DNA of 5,109 nucleotides from Fimbriimonadaceae bacterium (lineage in GTDB: Bacteria > Armatimonadota > Fimbriimonadia > Fimbriimonadales > Fimbriimonadaceae). Shown one piece after another: positions 1 to 5,109 of this stretch (its first letter is position 1; the number at the start of each line of letters is the position of its first letter). The stretch is taken from NCBI GenBank assembly GCA_022402505.1, contig JAKRSE010000414.1, positions 1-5,109 on the forward strand, written 5' to 3'. The notes beneath the pieces are model-generated. The model worked only from the letters and a program-made list of their open reading frames with translations. It was not told the origin of the DNA and made no database searches. A program made the position numbers and the translations under genes.

Positions 1-935
1 CCGCCGTCGATCATGCAGTATTCGATCCCGACTTCGGCCGCGAAATCGACGAAGAACTCAAAGGTTTCGGTGTTCATCCCGGCCTTGAAGGGCCGCCCCG
101 GAGCGACCGGACCGCACCACCAATCCCAGGTCACTCGGCCCGGTCGAATCCAGGACGTGTCTTCGATTTTCGACGGCGGGTTGAGGGCCAGAAGCGTATT
201 CGACTCGATCAGGGTCCCCGGGTGGTCGGCCAGCAGAACGACTCGCCAGGGCGAAACGTGCCGGTCGCCATGGAAGAGGACGGCCGCGCCGGAGTCGTCG
301 TTCAGCCTGGGCGAGAGGCCGGTCTCCAGCCCCAGCGGATTGTGAAGGTGACCGGAGATCATGCTCCCGGCGTGCCCGGTCACGGCCGCCTCATGGATCA
401 CACCCGCTGCAGTTTTCGACCAAAAGGTTAAAGGGAGGCAGCGGCGATCCCCCGCGATCAGGTTGGAAACCGGCCGGGACTCGTACTCGCCTTCGAAGCT
501 GGACCGAAAGTTCGGGCAGTCCAGGCTCCAGGTTCGGACGTCTTCGACGAACCTCCATTCCAGTCGTTCATCGATCAGCCGCTCCCCGGGCCGCACGTCC
601 ATCCCCCATCTGAGGGCGGCGGCATCGTTGGCGGCGGTGAACCAAATGGTGAAAGGCCGCCCCTCATGCTCCAGGTCCAGCCGGAGCCGCCGCATGGGGA
701 CTTCGGCGCGGTCGGCCTTGCCGGACGGCAGATCGAAAGCCTCGACGACCTCCTCGACTTCGGCCCCGATCTCAAGAAATCCTTGGGAAATCTCACCGGA
801 ACTGAGCAGGAGGCGCAGACACGAACGGGCGATCACCTCGTCCCCACCCCAGCGGACGCTCCAACCCAGACGCCCCGCGTCGTCCAGGCCGGCATCAATG
901 GTCAGGTTGCCCGAAGGAGACGTCACGGAGTGCAT
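1..935 (-). CDS. GH97 family glycoside hydrolase (alpha-glucosidase/alpha-galactosidase type), N-terminal part
   Basis: Partial gene: 311 complete codons from ATG at 935, running off the left edge. GH97 enzymes are usually about 640-740 residues and hydrolyse alpha-glucosides (SusB type) or alpha-galactosides. The N-terminal beta-sandwich domain covers about residues 4-265 and opens with the typical SPSGNLTIDAGLDDAGRLGW. IHEAAVTGHAGSM (180-192) matches the family stretch carrying a calcium-ligand Glu, here probably E182. WDWW (270-273) and AGMNTETFEFFVDFAAEVGI (285-304), then EYCMIDG, mark the entry into the catalytic TIM barrel. The catalytic acid and base or nucleophile lie beyond the window, so an inverting or retaining mechanism cannot be judged. 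The first residues are neither basic nor hydrophobic, so no signal peptide is visible and the enzyme may be cytoplasmic. No in-frame ATG, GTG or TTG lies between the alaS stop and this ATG. No clear Shine-Dalgarno is seen, only a G-run touching the start. It lies 52 bases after alaS with no terminator-like hairpin plus T-run between. Confidence 0.92.
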   Translation of the reverse strand, partial: MHSVTSPSGNLTIDAGLDDAGRLGWSVRWGGDEVIARSCLRLLLSSGEISQGFLEIGAEVEEVVEAFDLPSGKADRAEVPMRRLRLDLEHEGRPFTIWFTAANDAAALRWGMDVRPGERLIDERLEWRFVEDVRTWSLDCPNFRSSFEGEYESRPVSNLIAGDRRCLPLTFWSKTAAGVIHEAAVTGHAGSMISGHLHNPLGLETGLSPRLNDDSGAAVLFHGDRHVSPWRVVLLADHPGTLIESNTLLALNPPSKIEDTSWIRPGRVTWDWWCGPVAPGRPFKAGMNTETFEFFVDFAAEVGIEYCMIDG

Positions 936-987
936 CCCCCGAATTCTGCCCCGAACTCCCGGCCTGGGATTTGGGGGGTCGGGACGA

Positions 988-3678
988 TCAACCCAGCTGC
1001 GCCGACACCAGGTCCGCGGCGGCGGCGAGGGCTTGGGGGGTTTTGGATGCGTCTCCGATGCCTGCCGTTGCGAAGTTCGGCCTTCCTCCGCCGCCGCCCC
1101 CCGTGAGCTTGGCCAGCTCGCGAGCCAGGTTGCCCGCATGGACCCCGGCAGCCACCGCGGCAGGCCCGGCCTTGACCACGAAGACCGACTTTCCTCCCCT
1201 GGCGGCCAGAACGGCGACGGCGTCCGGGTGGGGATCGACCAGAGCGTCGGCCCGCTTCTGGGCGTCGCCCGGGTCCATGTCGGCGAGGTCTTGGACCACG
1301 AGCCGGACCGGACCGATGGACCGATACTCGACGGCCTCAGCCCCCCCGGACGCGGCCAACTTCTCGCGGCGGCGACGCTCCTCTTTCAGGGCTTCGGCGA
1401 GGCGGTCGATCGCGGCGGGCACCTCCAGCGGAGCTGACTTGAGCCGACGACCGGCCTCGGCCAGGGCGTCAATCCTCTCCTGGACCCACGCCTGGGCCGC
1501 CGCCCCGGCGACGGCAGTGATCCGGCGGACTCCCGCGGCCGCGCTCGACTCGCCGGTGATCTTGAAGAGCCCGATCTGCCCCGTGTTCCGGACGTGGATC
1601 CCGCCGCAAAGCTCACGGCTGAAGCTGGGCGCATCCGGAGCCATGTCGCCGATCTGGACGACTCGAACCCGGTCGCCGTACTTTTCGCCGAACAGGGCCA
1701 TCGCCCCCATCGCCCGAGCCTCGGCCAGCGGCAGGTCCTCGTGGACCACCACCGGCTCGCCGGCGAGGACCATCTCGTTCACGATCCGCTCCACCCGGGC
1801 GATCTCGTCGGAGGTCATGGCCGAACCATGGCTGAAGTCGAATCGCAGCTGATCCGGGGCCACGAGGCTGCCGGCCTGAGCCACGTGTCCGCCAAGGACT
1901 TCGCGCAGGGCGGCGTGCAGTAGGTGTGTGGCGGTGTGGTGGCGGACGATCGCCGCGCGGCGGACGGGATCGACCTCCGCCCGGGCTGCCGCACCGACCT
2001 CCGGGGCAGAGCCGACCAGCCGGCCGGAATGGATCCAGACGCCATTCTCCTTGCGGGTGTCGAGAACCTCCAGCTGCCAGCCGTCGCCGGTGATCAGGCC
2101 CGCATCGCCGACCTGGCCACCGCTTTCGGCATAGAAGGGGCTCCGATCGAGCGCGACAAGGGCCCGGTCGGCTTCGGTCTGAACTCCGGCCACCCGGACG
2201 GCCCCGGCCGATTCTCGATAGCCGATGAACTCGGTGGGCGAGGCTCCAGCCAGAGCTCCGGCCTTGACGGCTCCGTAGACGTCGTCTCCGGTGCTGGCGG
2301 CCCGACTCCTTTCCTGGGCCTCCAGCATCGCCGCCCGGAAGCCTTCTTCGTCCACCGACTGCCCCCGCTCGGCGGCCAGCTCTCGGGTGATTTCCAGTGG
2401 GAAGCCGTAGGTGTCGTAGAGGAAGAAGGCCCTCTCGCCGGAAATCTGGGCGCCGGCGGACGAGGCGACCTCGGCGAAGACCCCGACGCCCGTCTCCAGA
2501 GTTCGTCGGAACAGTTCCTCCTCCGAGAGCAGCCGCTCCAGGATCAGTTCCCGTCGGTCCTCCAGCTCGGGATAGAAGCCCTCGAAGCCGGCGATCACCG
2601 TCGGCGCGAGTCGGTGGAGGAAGGGTTCGGCAAAGCCCAGCTCCCGCGAGCCCTTCAGGACGGCGCGGCGGATCAGGCGTCGCAGGACATAGCCCCGGCC
2701 CGCATTGCCCGGGAGGATGCCGTCGGCCATGCAGAAGACAGAGGTCCGGATGTGGTCGGCGACGATCCGGCAGGCGGCGACGAAGCGTGGTTCGGAGGCC
2801 GCGAATCGGCCCGCTCCCAGCCGATCGAGTTCCCGGAGGATCGGCTGAAAGGCGTCGGTGTCATAGACGCTCTTGAGCCCGGCGAGAACGGCAGCGGTCC
2901 GTTCCAGGCCCATACCCGTGTCGATGCTCCGGAAGGGGAGCTCCGGCAGGCCGGTCTTTTCCCAGCCGAGGTCCGGACGCGCCGGATCCTTCGGTCGGCC
3001 CTGCCATTCATAGGTGATGAAGACGTCGTTCCAGATCTCCAGCCAGAGCCCGGAGGAATCGTCCCGGAGGAAGTCCTCGCGGGTGTAGGGGCCGGTCGGC
3101 GGGGTGTCGCCGGTCCAGTAGAACATCTCGCTGTTCGGTCCGCAGGGGCCGGGGGGGCCGGAGGAGAAGCTGCCGGCGGGCCAGTAGTTCGTCTCCTCGC
3201 CCAGGCGGAAGATGCGGGATTGAGGGTCGATCCCGGCGGAGCGGAGGTGGCCGGACCAGTGCTCGAAGGCCTCATCGTCCTGCTCGAAGACGGTGAAGGC
3301 GAGGCGTTCCGGATCGAGGGCCAGCCATTCGGGCGAGGTGAGGAACTCCCAGCTGAAGTCGATCGCCTCGGCCTTGAAGTAGTCGCCGAAGCTGAAGTTC
3401 CCCAGCATTTCAAAGAAGGTCAGGTGTCCGTCGTCACCCACCTCTTCGATGTCGCCGGTCCGGACGCACTTCTGGCAGGTCGTCAGCCGCTTCGATTCCG
3501 GCTGAGCCACCCCCCGGAAGTAGGGCTTGAACTGGATCATGCCCGCTCCGTTGAAAAGGAGAGATTCATCCAGCTGGCCGGTGACCCAATACGGGATCAG
3601 CGAGCCGGAAGGATGGAGTCGGTGTCCTTTGCTCTGGAAGAAGGCGAGGTACTTGCTCCTCAACTCGCGGACCGTCAT
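988..3678 (-). CDS. alaS: alanyl-tRNA synthetase (AlaRS), complete
   Basis: Complete gene of 896 residues (E. coli AlaRS is 876). It charges tRNA-Ala with alanine in the cytoplasm using ATP and hydrolyses mischarged Ser- and Gly-tRNA-Ala. The class II catalytic core is residues 1 to about 250: motif 1 region with FNGAGMIQFKPYF (42-54), motif 2 FFEMLGNFSFGDYFK (88-102), GPCGPNSE (177-184) and motif 3 DTGMGLERTAAVL (253-265). The tRNA-recognition region includes ADHIRTSVF and GNAGRGYVLRRLIRRA (324-339), and YDTYGFP (421-427). The editing domain has the zinc-site pairs HTATH (H581, H585) and CGGIH (C691, H695). The C-terminal C-Ala/DHHA1 domain ends with a six-Gly run and RPNFATAG. The reading frame extends 122 codons further upstream, but that part is low-complexity Arg/Pro/Gly sequence antisense-shifted against the neighbouring gene. 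The ATG at 3678 begins the typical MTVRELRSKYLAFFQSKGH. The start overlaps the upstream stop (ATGA) and has no clear Shine-Dalgarno, suggesting translational coupling. Confidence 0.98.
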   Translation of the reverse strand: MTVRELRSKYLAFFQSKGHRLHPSGSLIPYWVTGQLDESLLFNGAGMIQFKPYFRGVAQPESKRLTTCQKCVRTGDIEEVGDDGHLTFFEMLGNFSFGDYFKAEAIDFSWEFLTSPEWLALDPERLAFTVFEQDDEAFEHWSGHLRSAGIDPQSRIFRLGEETNYWPAGSFSSGPPGPCGPNSEMFYWTGDTPPTGPYTREDFLRDDSSGLWLEIWNDVFITYEWQGRPKDPARPDLGWEKTGLPELPFRSIDTGMGLERTAAVLAGLKSVYDTDAFQPILRELDRLGAGRFAASEPRFVAACRIVADHIRTSVFCMADGILPGNAGRGYVLRRLIRRAVLKGSRELGFAEPFLHRLAPTVIAGFEGFYPELEDRRELILERLLSEEELFRRTLETGVGVFAEVASSAGAQISGERAFFLYDTYGFPLEITRELAAERGQSVDEEGFRAAMLEAQERSRAASTGDDVYGAVKAGALAGASPTEFIGYRESAGAVRVAGVQTEADRALVALDRSPFYAESGGQVGDAGLITGDGWQLEVLDTRKENGVWIHSGRLVGSAPEVGAAARAEVDPVRRAAIVRHHTATHLLHAALREVLGGHVAQAGSLVAPDQLRFDFSHGSAMTSDEIARVERIVNEMVLAGEPVVVHEDLPLAEARAMGAMALFGEKYGDRVRVVQIGDMAPDAPSFSRELCGGIHVRNTGQIGLFKITGESSAAAGVRRITAVAGAAAQAWVQERIDALAEAGRRLKSAPLEVPAAIDRLAEALKEERRRREKLAASGGAEAVEYRSIGPVRLVVQDLADMDPGDAQKRADALVDPHPDAVAVLAARGGKSVFVVKAGPAAVAAGVHAGNLARELAKLTGGGGGGRPNFATAGIGDASKTPQALAAAADLVSAQLG

Positions 3679-4511
3679 TCTGGCGGCGAGGATACCGGGG
3701 GAGCCTGCCCGGGGAAGGCGGCGGCCCAGGTTCGGGCCTCCTCGCCTTCGGCCGCCGCGACCCAGACCAGACGCTGCGCCCCCCCGAAGCGGACGGCCAG
3801 GCTGCGGCCGAACGATCCGCCGGAGAACCGGGTCGCCTGGATGCCTTCGCCGATCAGCAGCCCGAGGTCGAGCCGATCCCAACCTCGTCCGTCGGTCGCC
3901 TTGATCCTTCCCGGCGAGACGCGGCGGACCTCTCCCTGCCTGGGATCCGGGTCCGATGCGGCATCGGCATGGAGGGTGGTTCCATCCGGCTCCAGGATCA
4001 GGCGAAGCAGGTTGAGGCGGCCTCCGTCGGAAACCCAGCCCCACCGGGTCACCGCCCCAGGCCGGTCCAGGCGTTGCGGCAGCCGAGAAGGAAGGCTCCT
4101 CGCCGTGGTCGGAGGGGTCTCTCCCGAAGGGGCGAGAGTGACCCGTCGGCGCTCCAAGGGAGCTTCAGTCGGACCGGGGAAGCGGGGAGCCGCCTCCAGA
4201 GTCACCGTGTCTTCCGTCAGCCATGCCGGCCGCCAGGCGAACCCCTGGGAGGCCCAAGTCGGCGGGAGGGCCGGCCAGGGTTGCACCGCAGCTTCATCCC
4301 ACCGCCAACCCACCGCATCCCAAGAGAATCGGCGGGGAGTCGTCCCGGAAACCACCCATGCCTCGCCGCCCCGGCTCATCAGCCTGATTCGGCGGTCGAT
4401 GCGGACGGCAAGGTGGGTGGACGGCCGCCCCTCTTGGTCCAGGGTCGTCGCCCAGATGGCCGCATCCGGTTCAGTTCCGGCGAGGGCCGCGGCGGCGAGC
4501 AGGCTCCACAT
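3675..4511 (-). CDS. Trp-rich, probably exported protein of unknown function, coupled to alaS
   Basis: 278 residues; I do not recognise the family. The first stretch, MWSLLAAAALAGTEPDAA, looks like the hydrophobic core and cleavage region of a signal peptide, with cleavage likely around residues 11-18. There is no lipobox cysteine. The mature part has no cysteine, a single lysine, many arginines, and 15 tryptophans, with a dense run SWDAVGWRWDEAAVQPWPAL and then WRPAWL. The centre is rich in Pro, Thr, Ser and Arg and may be a flexible linker. The C-terminal part (WDRLDLGLLIGEGIQATRFS through RSLAVRFGGAQRLVWVAAAE) alternates hydrophobic and polar residues, suggesting beta strands. These are composition-based inferences. 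Its TGA overlaps the alaS ATG, so the two are translated together. Coding status is supported by the consistent GC-rich third positions, the fit to alaS and the signal peptide. ATG at 4511 is the only usable start: the frame is open upstream but lacks ATG, GTG or TTG as far as the divergent gene. GGAG lies only two bases before the ATG, too close for an ordinary ribosome binding site. Confidence 0.8.
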   Translation of the reverse strand: MWSLLAAAALAGTEPDAAIWATTLDQEGRPSTHLAVRIDRRIRLMSRGGEAWVVSGTTPRRFSWDAVGWRWDEAAVQPWPALPPTWASQGFAWRPAWLTEDTVTLEAAPRFPGPTEAPLERRRVTLAPSGETPPTTARSLPSRLPQRLDRPGAVTRWGWVSDGGRLNLLRLILEPDGTTLHADAASDPDPRQGEVRRVSPGRIKATDGRGWDRLDLGLLIGEGIQATRFSGGSFGRSLAVRFGGAQRLVWVAAAEGEEARTWAAAFPGQAPPVSSPPE

Positions 4512-4558
4512 GACTCCGAGGATTGGACGCCTGAACTTCCGGGAAAGTGCGCGGAGTC
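4512..4558. repeat. inverted repeats in the divergent intergenic gap
   Basis: GACTCCG at 4512-4518 is repeated in perfect inversion as CGGAGTC at 4552-4558, with 33 bases between. Between them lies ACTTCCGGGAAAGT (4535-4548), a 14-base palindrome with one mismatched pair. The left arm touches the ATG of the minus-strand gene and contains the GGAG that precedes it. Such dyads could bind a dimeric regulator, but arms this short are not rare in GC-rich DNA and the two symmetries do not share a centre, so the functional meaning is weak. Confidence 0.3.
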
Positions 4559-4577
4559 CGGGGTACCGTCCTGCGAA
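4512..4577. promoter_or_regulatory. divergent intergenic region between the alaS-side genes and the DUF6614-side genes
   Basis: This 66-base gap separates two start codons pointing away from each other, so it should hold the promoter for at least one set, perhaps overlapping promoters for both. I find no convincing -35/-10 pair at 16-18 base spacing on either strand. TTGGAC at 4523-4528 resembles a -35 box for the plus strand but has no partner. TACCGT at 4564-4569 resembles a -10 box without a partner. The gap contains an imperfect palindrome at 4535-4548 and a pair of 7-base inverted arms (separate entry). Neither downstream gene has a well-spaced Shine-Dalgarno here. The promoter role is inferred from gene layout only. 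Confidence 0.4.
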
Positions 4578-4916
4578 ATGAACAGCTACGAGATTTGGGC
4601 GGACCTCGCCCCCGGGGCCAATGATCTTGAATTCGTGGCGGCCGTCCGGGCCTACCTCGACTGGTTCGTTGCCGACGGCCGGGCCGAGCGGTACCGAATC
4701 CGGCGGAGGAAGTTCGGCTTCGGCCCATCCGAACTCGGCGAGTTCTGCATCACGATCGACTTCAAGGACCTCGCCCAGATGGACATGGCCTTCGGCGAGG
4801 CAGCGAAGCGGTCCGGCGACCTGGAGCGGATGCACGGGGAGGTCTATTCCCGAGTCGTCAGGTTCCGCAGCGCCCTCTACCGCGACTTCCCGGACCCGGT
4901 TCGGGAGGCCAGGTGA
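4578..4916 (+). CDS. small conserved protein, DUF6614-like
   Basis: 112 residues, complete; biochemical role unknown. It resembles from memory the DUF6614 family of about 110-residue proteins: an N-terminal strand with a Trp (YEIWADL), an acidic-hydrophobic helix (DLEFVAAVRAYLDWFVADGR, 16-35), a basic strand YRIRRRKFGFGPSELGEF (39-56), a second strand ITIDFKDLAQMDMAFGEAAK (58-77) and a helix with a conserved-looking His (MHGEVYSRVV, H86) ending in ALYRDFPDPVR (99-109). The alternating strand-helix pattern would fit a ferredoxin-like, dimeric alpha/beta-barrel fold; that is inference. There is no signal peptide or membrane segment, so it is likely cytoplasmic. The start is the ATG at 4578, first after the divergent gap. 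The frame runs open upstream over the neighbouring gene's antisense strand without family-like sequence. No good Shine-Dalgarno is seen (GGAG is about 20 bases upstream), so a short-leader or leaderless message is possible. Its stop overlaps the next start (TGATG). Confidence 0.82.
   Translation: MNSYEIWADLAPGANDLEFVAAVRAYLDWFVADGRAERYRIRRRKFGFGPSELGEFCITIDFKDLAQMDMAFGEAAKRSGDLERMHGEVYSRVVRFRSALYRDFPDPVREAR
4903..4908 (+). promoter_or_regulatory. Shine-Dalgarno of the FAD oxidoreductase gene
   Basis: GGGAGG lies inside the last codons of the DUF6614-like gene, seven bases before the ATG at 4916. It is the best ribosome binding site in the window and favours that ATG over the in-frame GTG immediately before it (4913). 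Confidence 0.6.
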
Positions 4917-5109
4917 TGGAGCTTCGCCGCTATGACGCGGTGATCCTGGGCGACAGTCTGGGAGGGTGCGCCGCCGCCCTGCAGCTGCTGGAGCATGGCT
5001 GGAGCGTGGCGATGATCCAGGATTTCGACTGGATCGGCGGGCAGATGACGGGCCCGGCCGTCCCGCCGGACGAGCACCCCTGGATCGAAGAAGAGTGGGG
5101 CTGCACCCG
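4916..5109 (+). CDS. FAD-dependent oxidoreductase, N-terminal part
   Basis: Partial gene: the first 64 codons, running off the right edge. RYDAVILGDSLGGCAAALQL (5-24) is the beta-alpha-beta dinucleotide-binding start that holds the FAD ADP part. The usual GxGxxG reads G12-D-S14-L-G-G17, with Ser at the middle Gly position. After the second strand (WSVAMI) comes FDWIGGQMTGPAVPPDEHPW (37-56), highly characteristic of the FAD_oxidored-type flavoproteins found in many sugar-degrading bacteria. Members are usually several hundred residues and their substrates are mostly unknown. No signal peptide is seen; the protein starts directly at the Rossmann fold. Where relatives, as I recall them, carry a Glu ending strand two that binds the FAD ribose, this protein has Gln35 followed by Asp36. 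It overlaps the DUF6614-like gene by one base (TGATG) with a Shine-Dalgarno seven bases upstream, so the two form an operon and are probably translationally coupled. Confidence 0.9.
   Translation, partial: MELRRYDAVILGDSLGGCAAALQLLEHGWSVAMIQDFDWIGGQMTGPAVPPDEHPWIEEEWGCT

Noticed and set aside
936..987. Possible terminator between alaS and the GH97 gene
   Set aside because: Only a weak TCCC/GGGA and CCCGA/TCGGG pairing can be drawn, with a large loop and no T-run. It does not meet the pattern of an intrinsic terminator, and I see no clear promoter here either.
361..1437. Long Ser/Arg/Pro-rich plus-strand frame across the GH97 start and alaS end
   Set aside because: It is opposite two well-supported genes and its composition is typical of a frame shadow in GC-rich DNA.
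3679..4044. 122-codon upstream extension of the alaS frame
   Set aside because: It is low-complexity Arg/Pro/Gly sequence inside the Trp-rich gene in another frame. AlaRS family similarity begins exactly at the ATG at 3678.
3969..4577. 203-codon upstream extension of the DUF6614-like frame
   Set aside because: It runs antisense through the Trp-rich gene with no family-like sequence. The family-like protein begins at ATG 4578, right after the divergent gap.
1924..4581. An 885-codon open frame on the plus strand, antisense to alaS and the Trp-rich gene
   Set aside because: It lies opposite a certain gene in GC-rich DNA, where stop codons are rare in the mirror frames. Its product is Gly/Ala/Arg/Glu-rich with no family-like motif.
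1..5109. Mobile elements, CRISPR, tRNA/rRNA, riboswitch (including an alaS T-box), toxin-antitoxin or phage genes
   Set aside because: I looked for direct repeats, transposase-like motifs, clover-leaf arms and a leader region before alaS. The alaS start overlaps another gene, leaving no room for a leader immediately upstream of it, and no other signal was seen.

Overview
This window comes from a high-GC bacterial chromosome (clearly GC-rich, with G/C-dominated third codon positions). It holds five protein genes and almost no non-coding DNA. It shows no sign of a mobile element, CRISPR array, RNA gene or defence cassette. The lineage cannot be fixed from sequence alone. The alanyl-tRNA synthetase is of a divergent type (TGDIEEVG and HLTFFEMLGNF around motif 2, plus an ITYEWQGR segment with a longer linker before motif 3). 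It sits beside a GH97 glycosidase and a 'DWIGGQ...PPDEHPW' flavoprotein, which suggests a saprophytic, sugar-degrading phylum such as Armatimonadota. That placement is a low-confidence inference.

Minus strand, in transcription order: an unrecognised, tryptophan-rich, probably exported protein (4511 to 3675); alaS, a complete alanyl-tRNA synthetase (3678 to 988) whose ATG overlaps the upstream stop codon as ATGA; then, after 52 bases, the N-terminal 311 residues of a GH97-family glycoside hydrolase (935 to 1, running off the left edge). The three genes are co-oriented and tightly packed, so one transcript is likely, at least for the first two.

Plus strand: a 112-residue protein resembling the DUF6614 family (4578 to 4916), then the first 64 residues of an FAD-dependent oxidoreductase (4916 onward, running off the right edge). 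Their stop and start overlap as TGATG, and the flavoprotein has a good Shine-Dalgarno sequence. The two sets diverge from a 66-base gap (4512-4577) that must hold at least one promoter and contains small inverted repeats.

Functionally this is mostly ordinary: a housekeeping aminoacyl-tRNA synthetase between accessory metabolic genes. The points worth a second look are the unknown Trp-rich protein coupled to alaS and its odd start, the apparent lack of a signal peptide on the GH97 enzyme, the small-protein/flavoprotein pair, and a few substitutions at conserved positions in AlaRS and the flavoprotein. I see no convincing new system.
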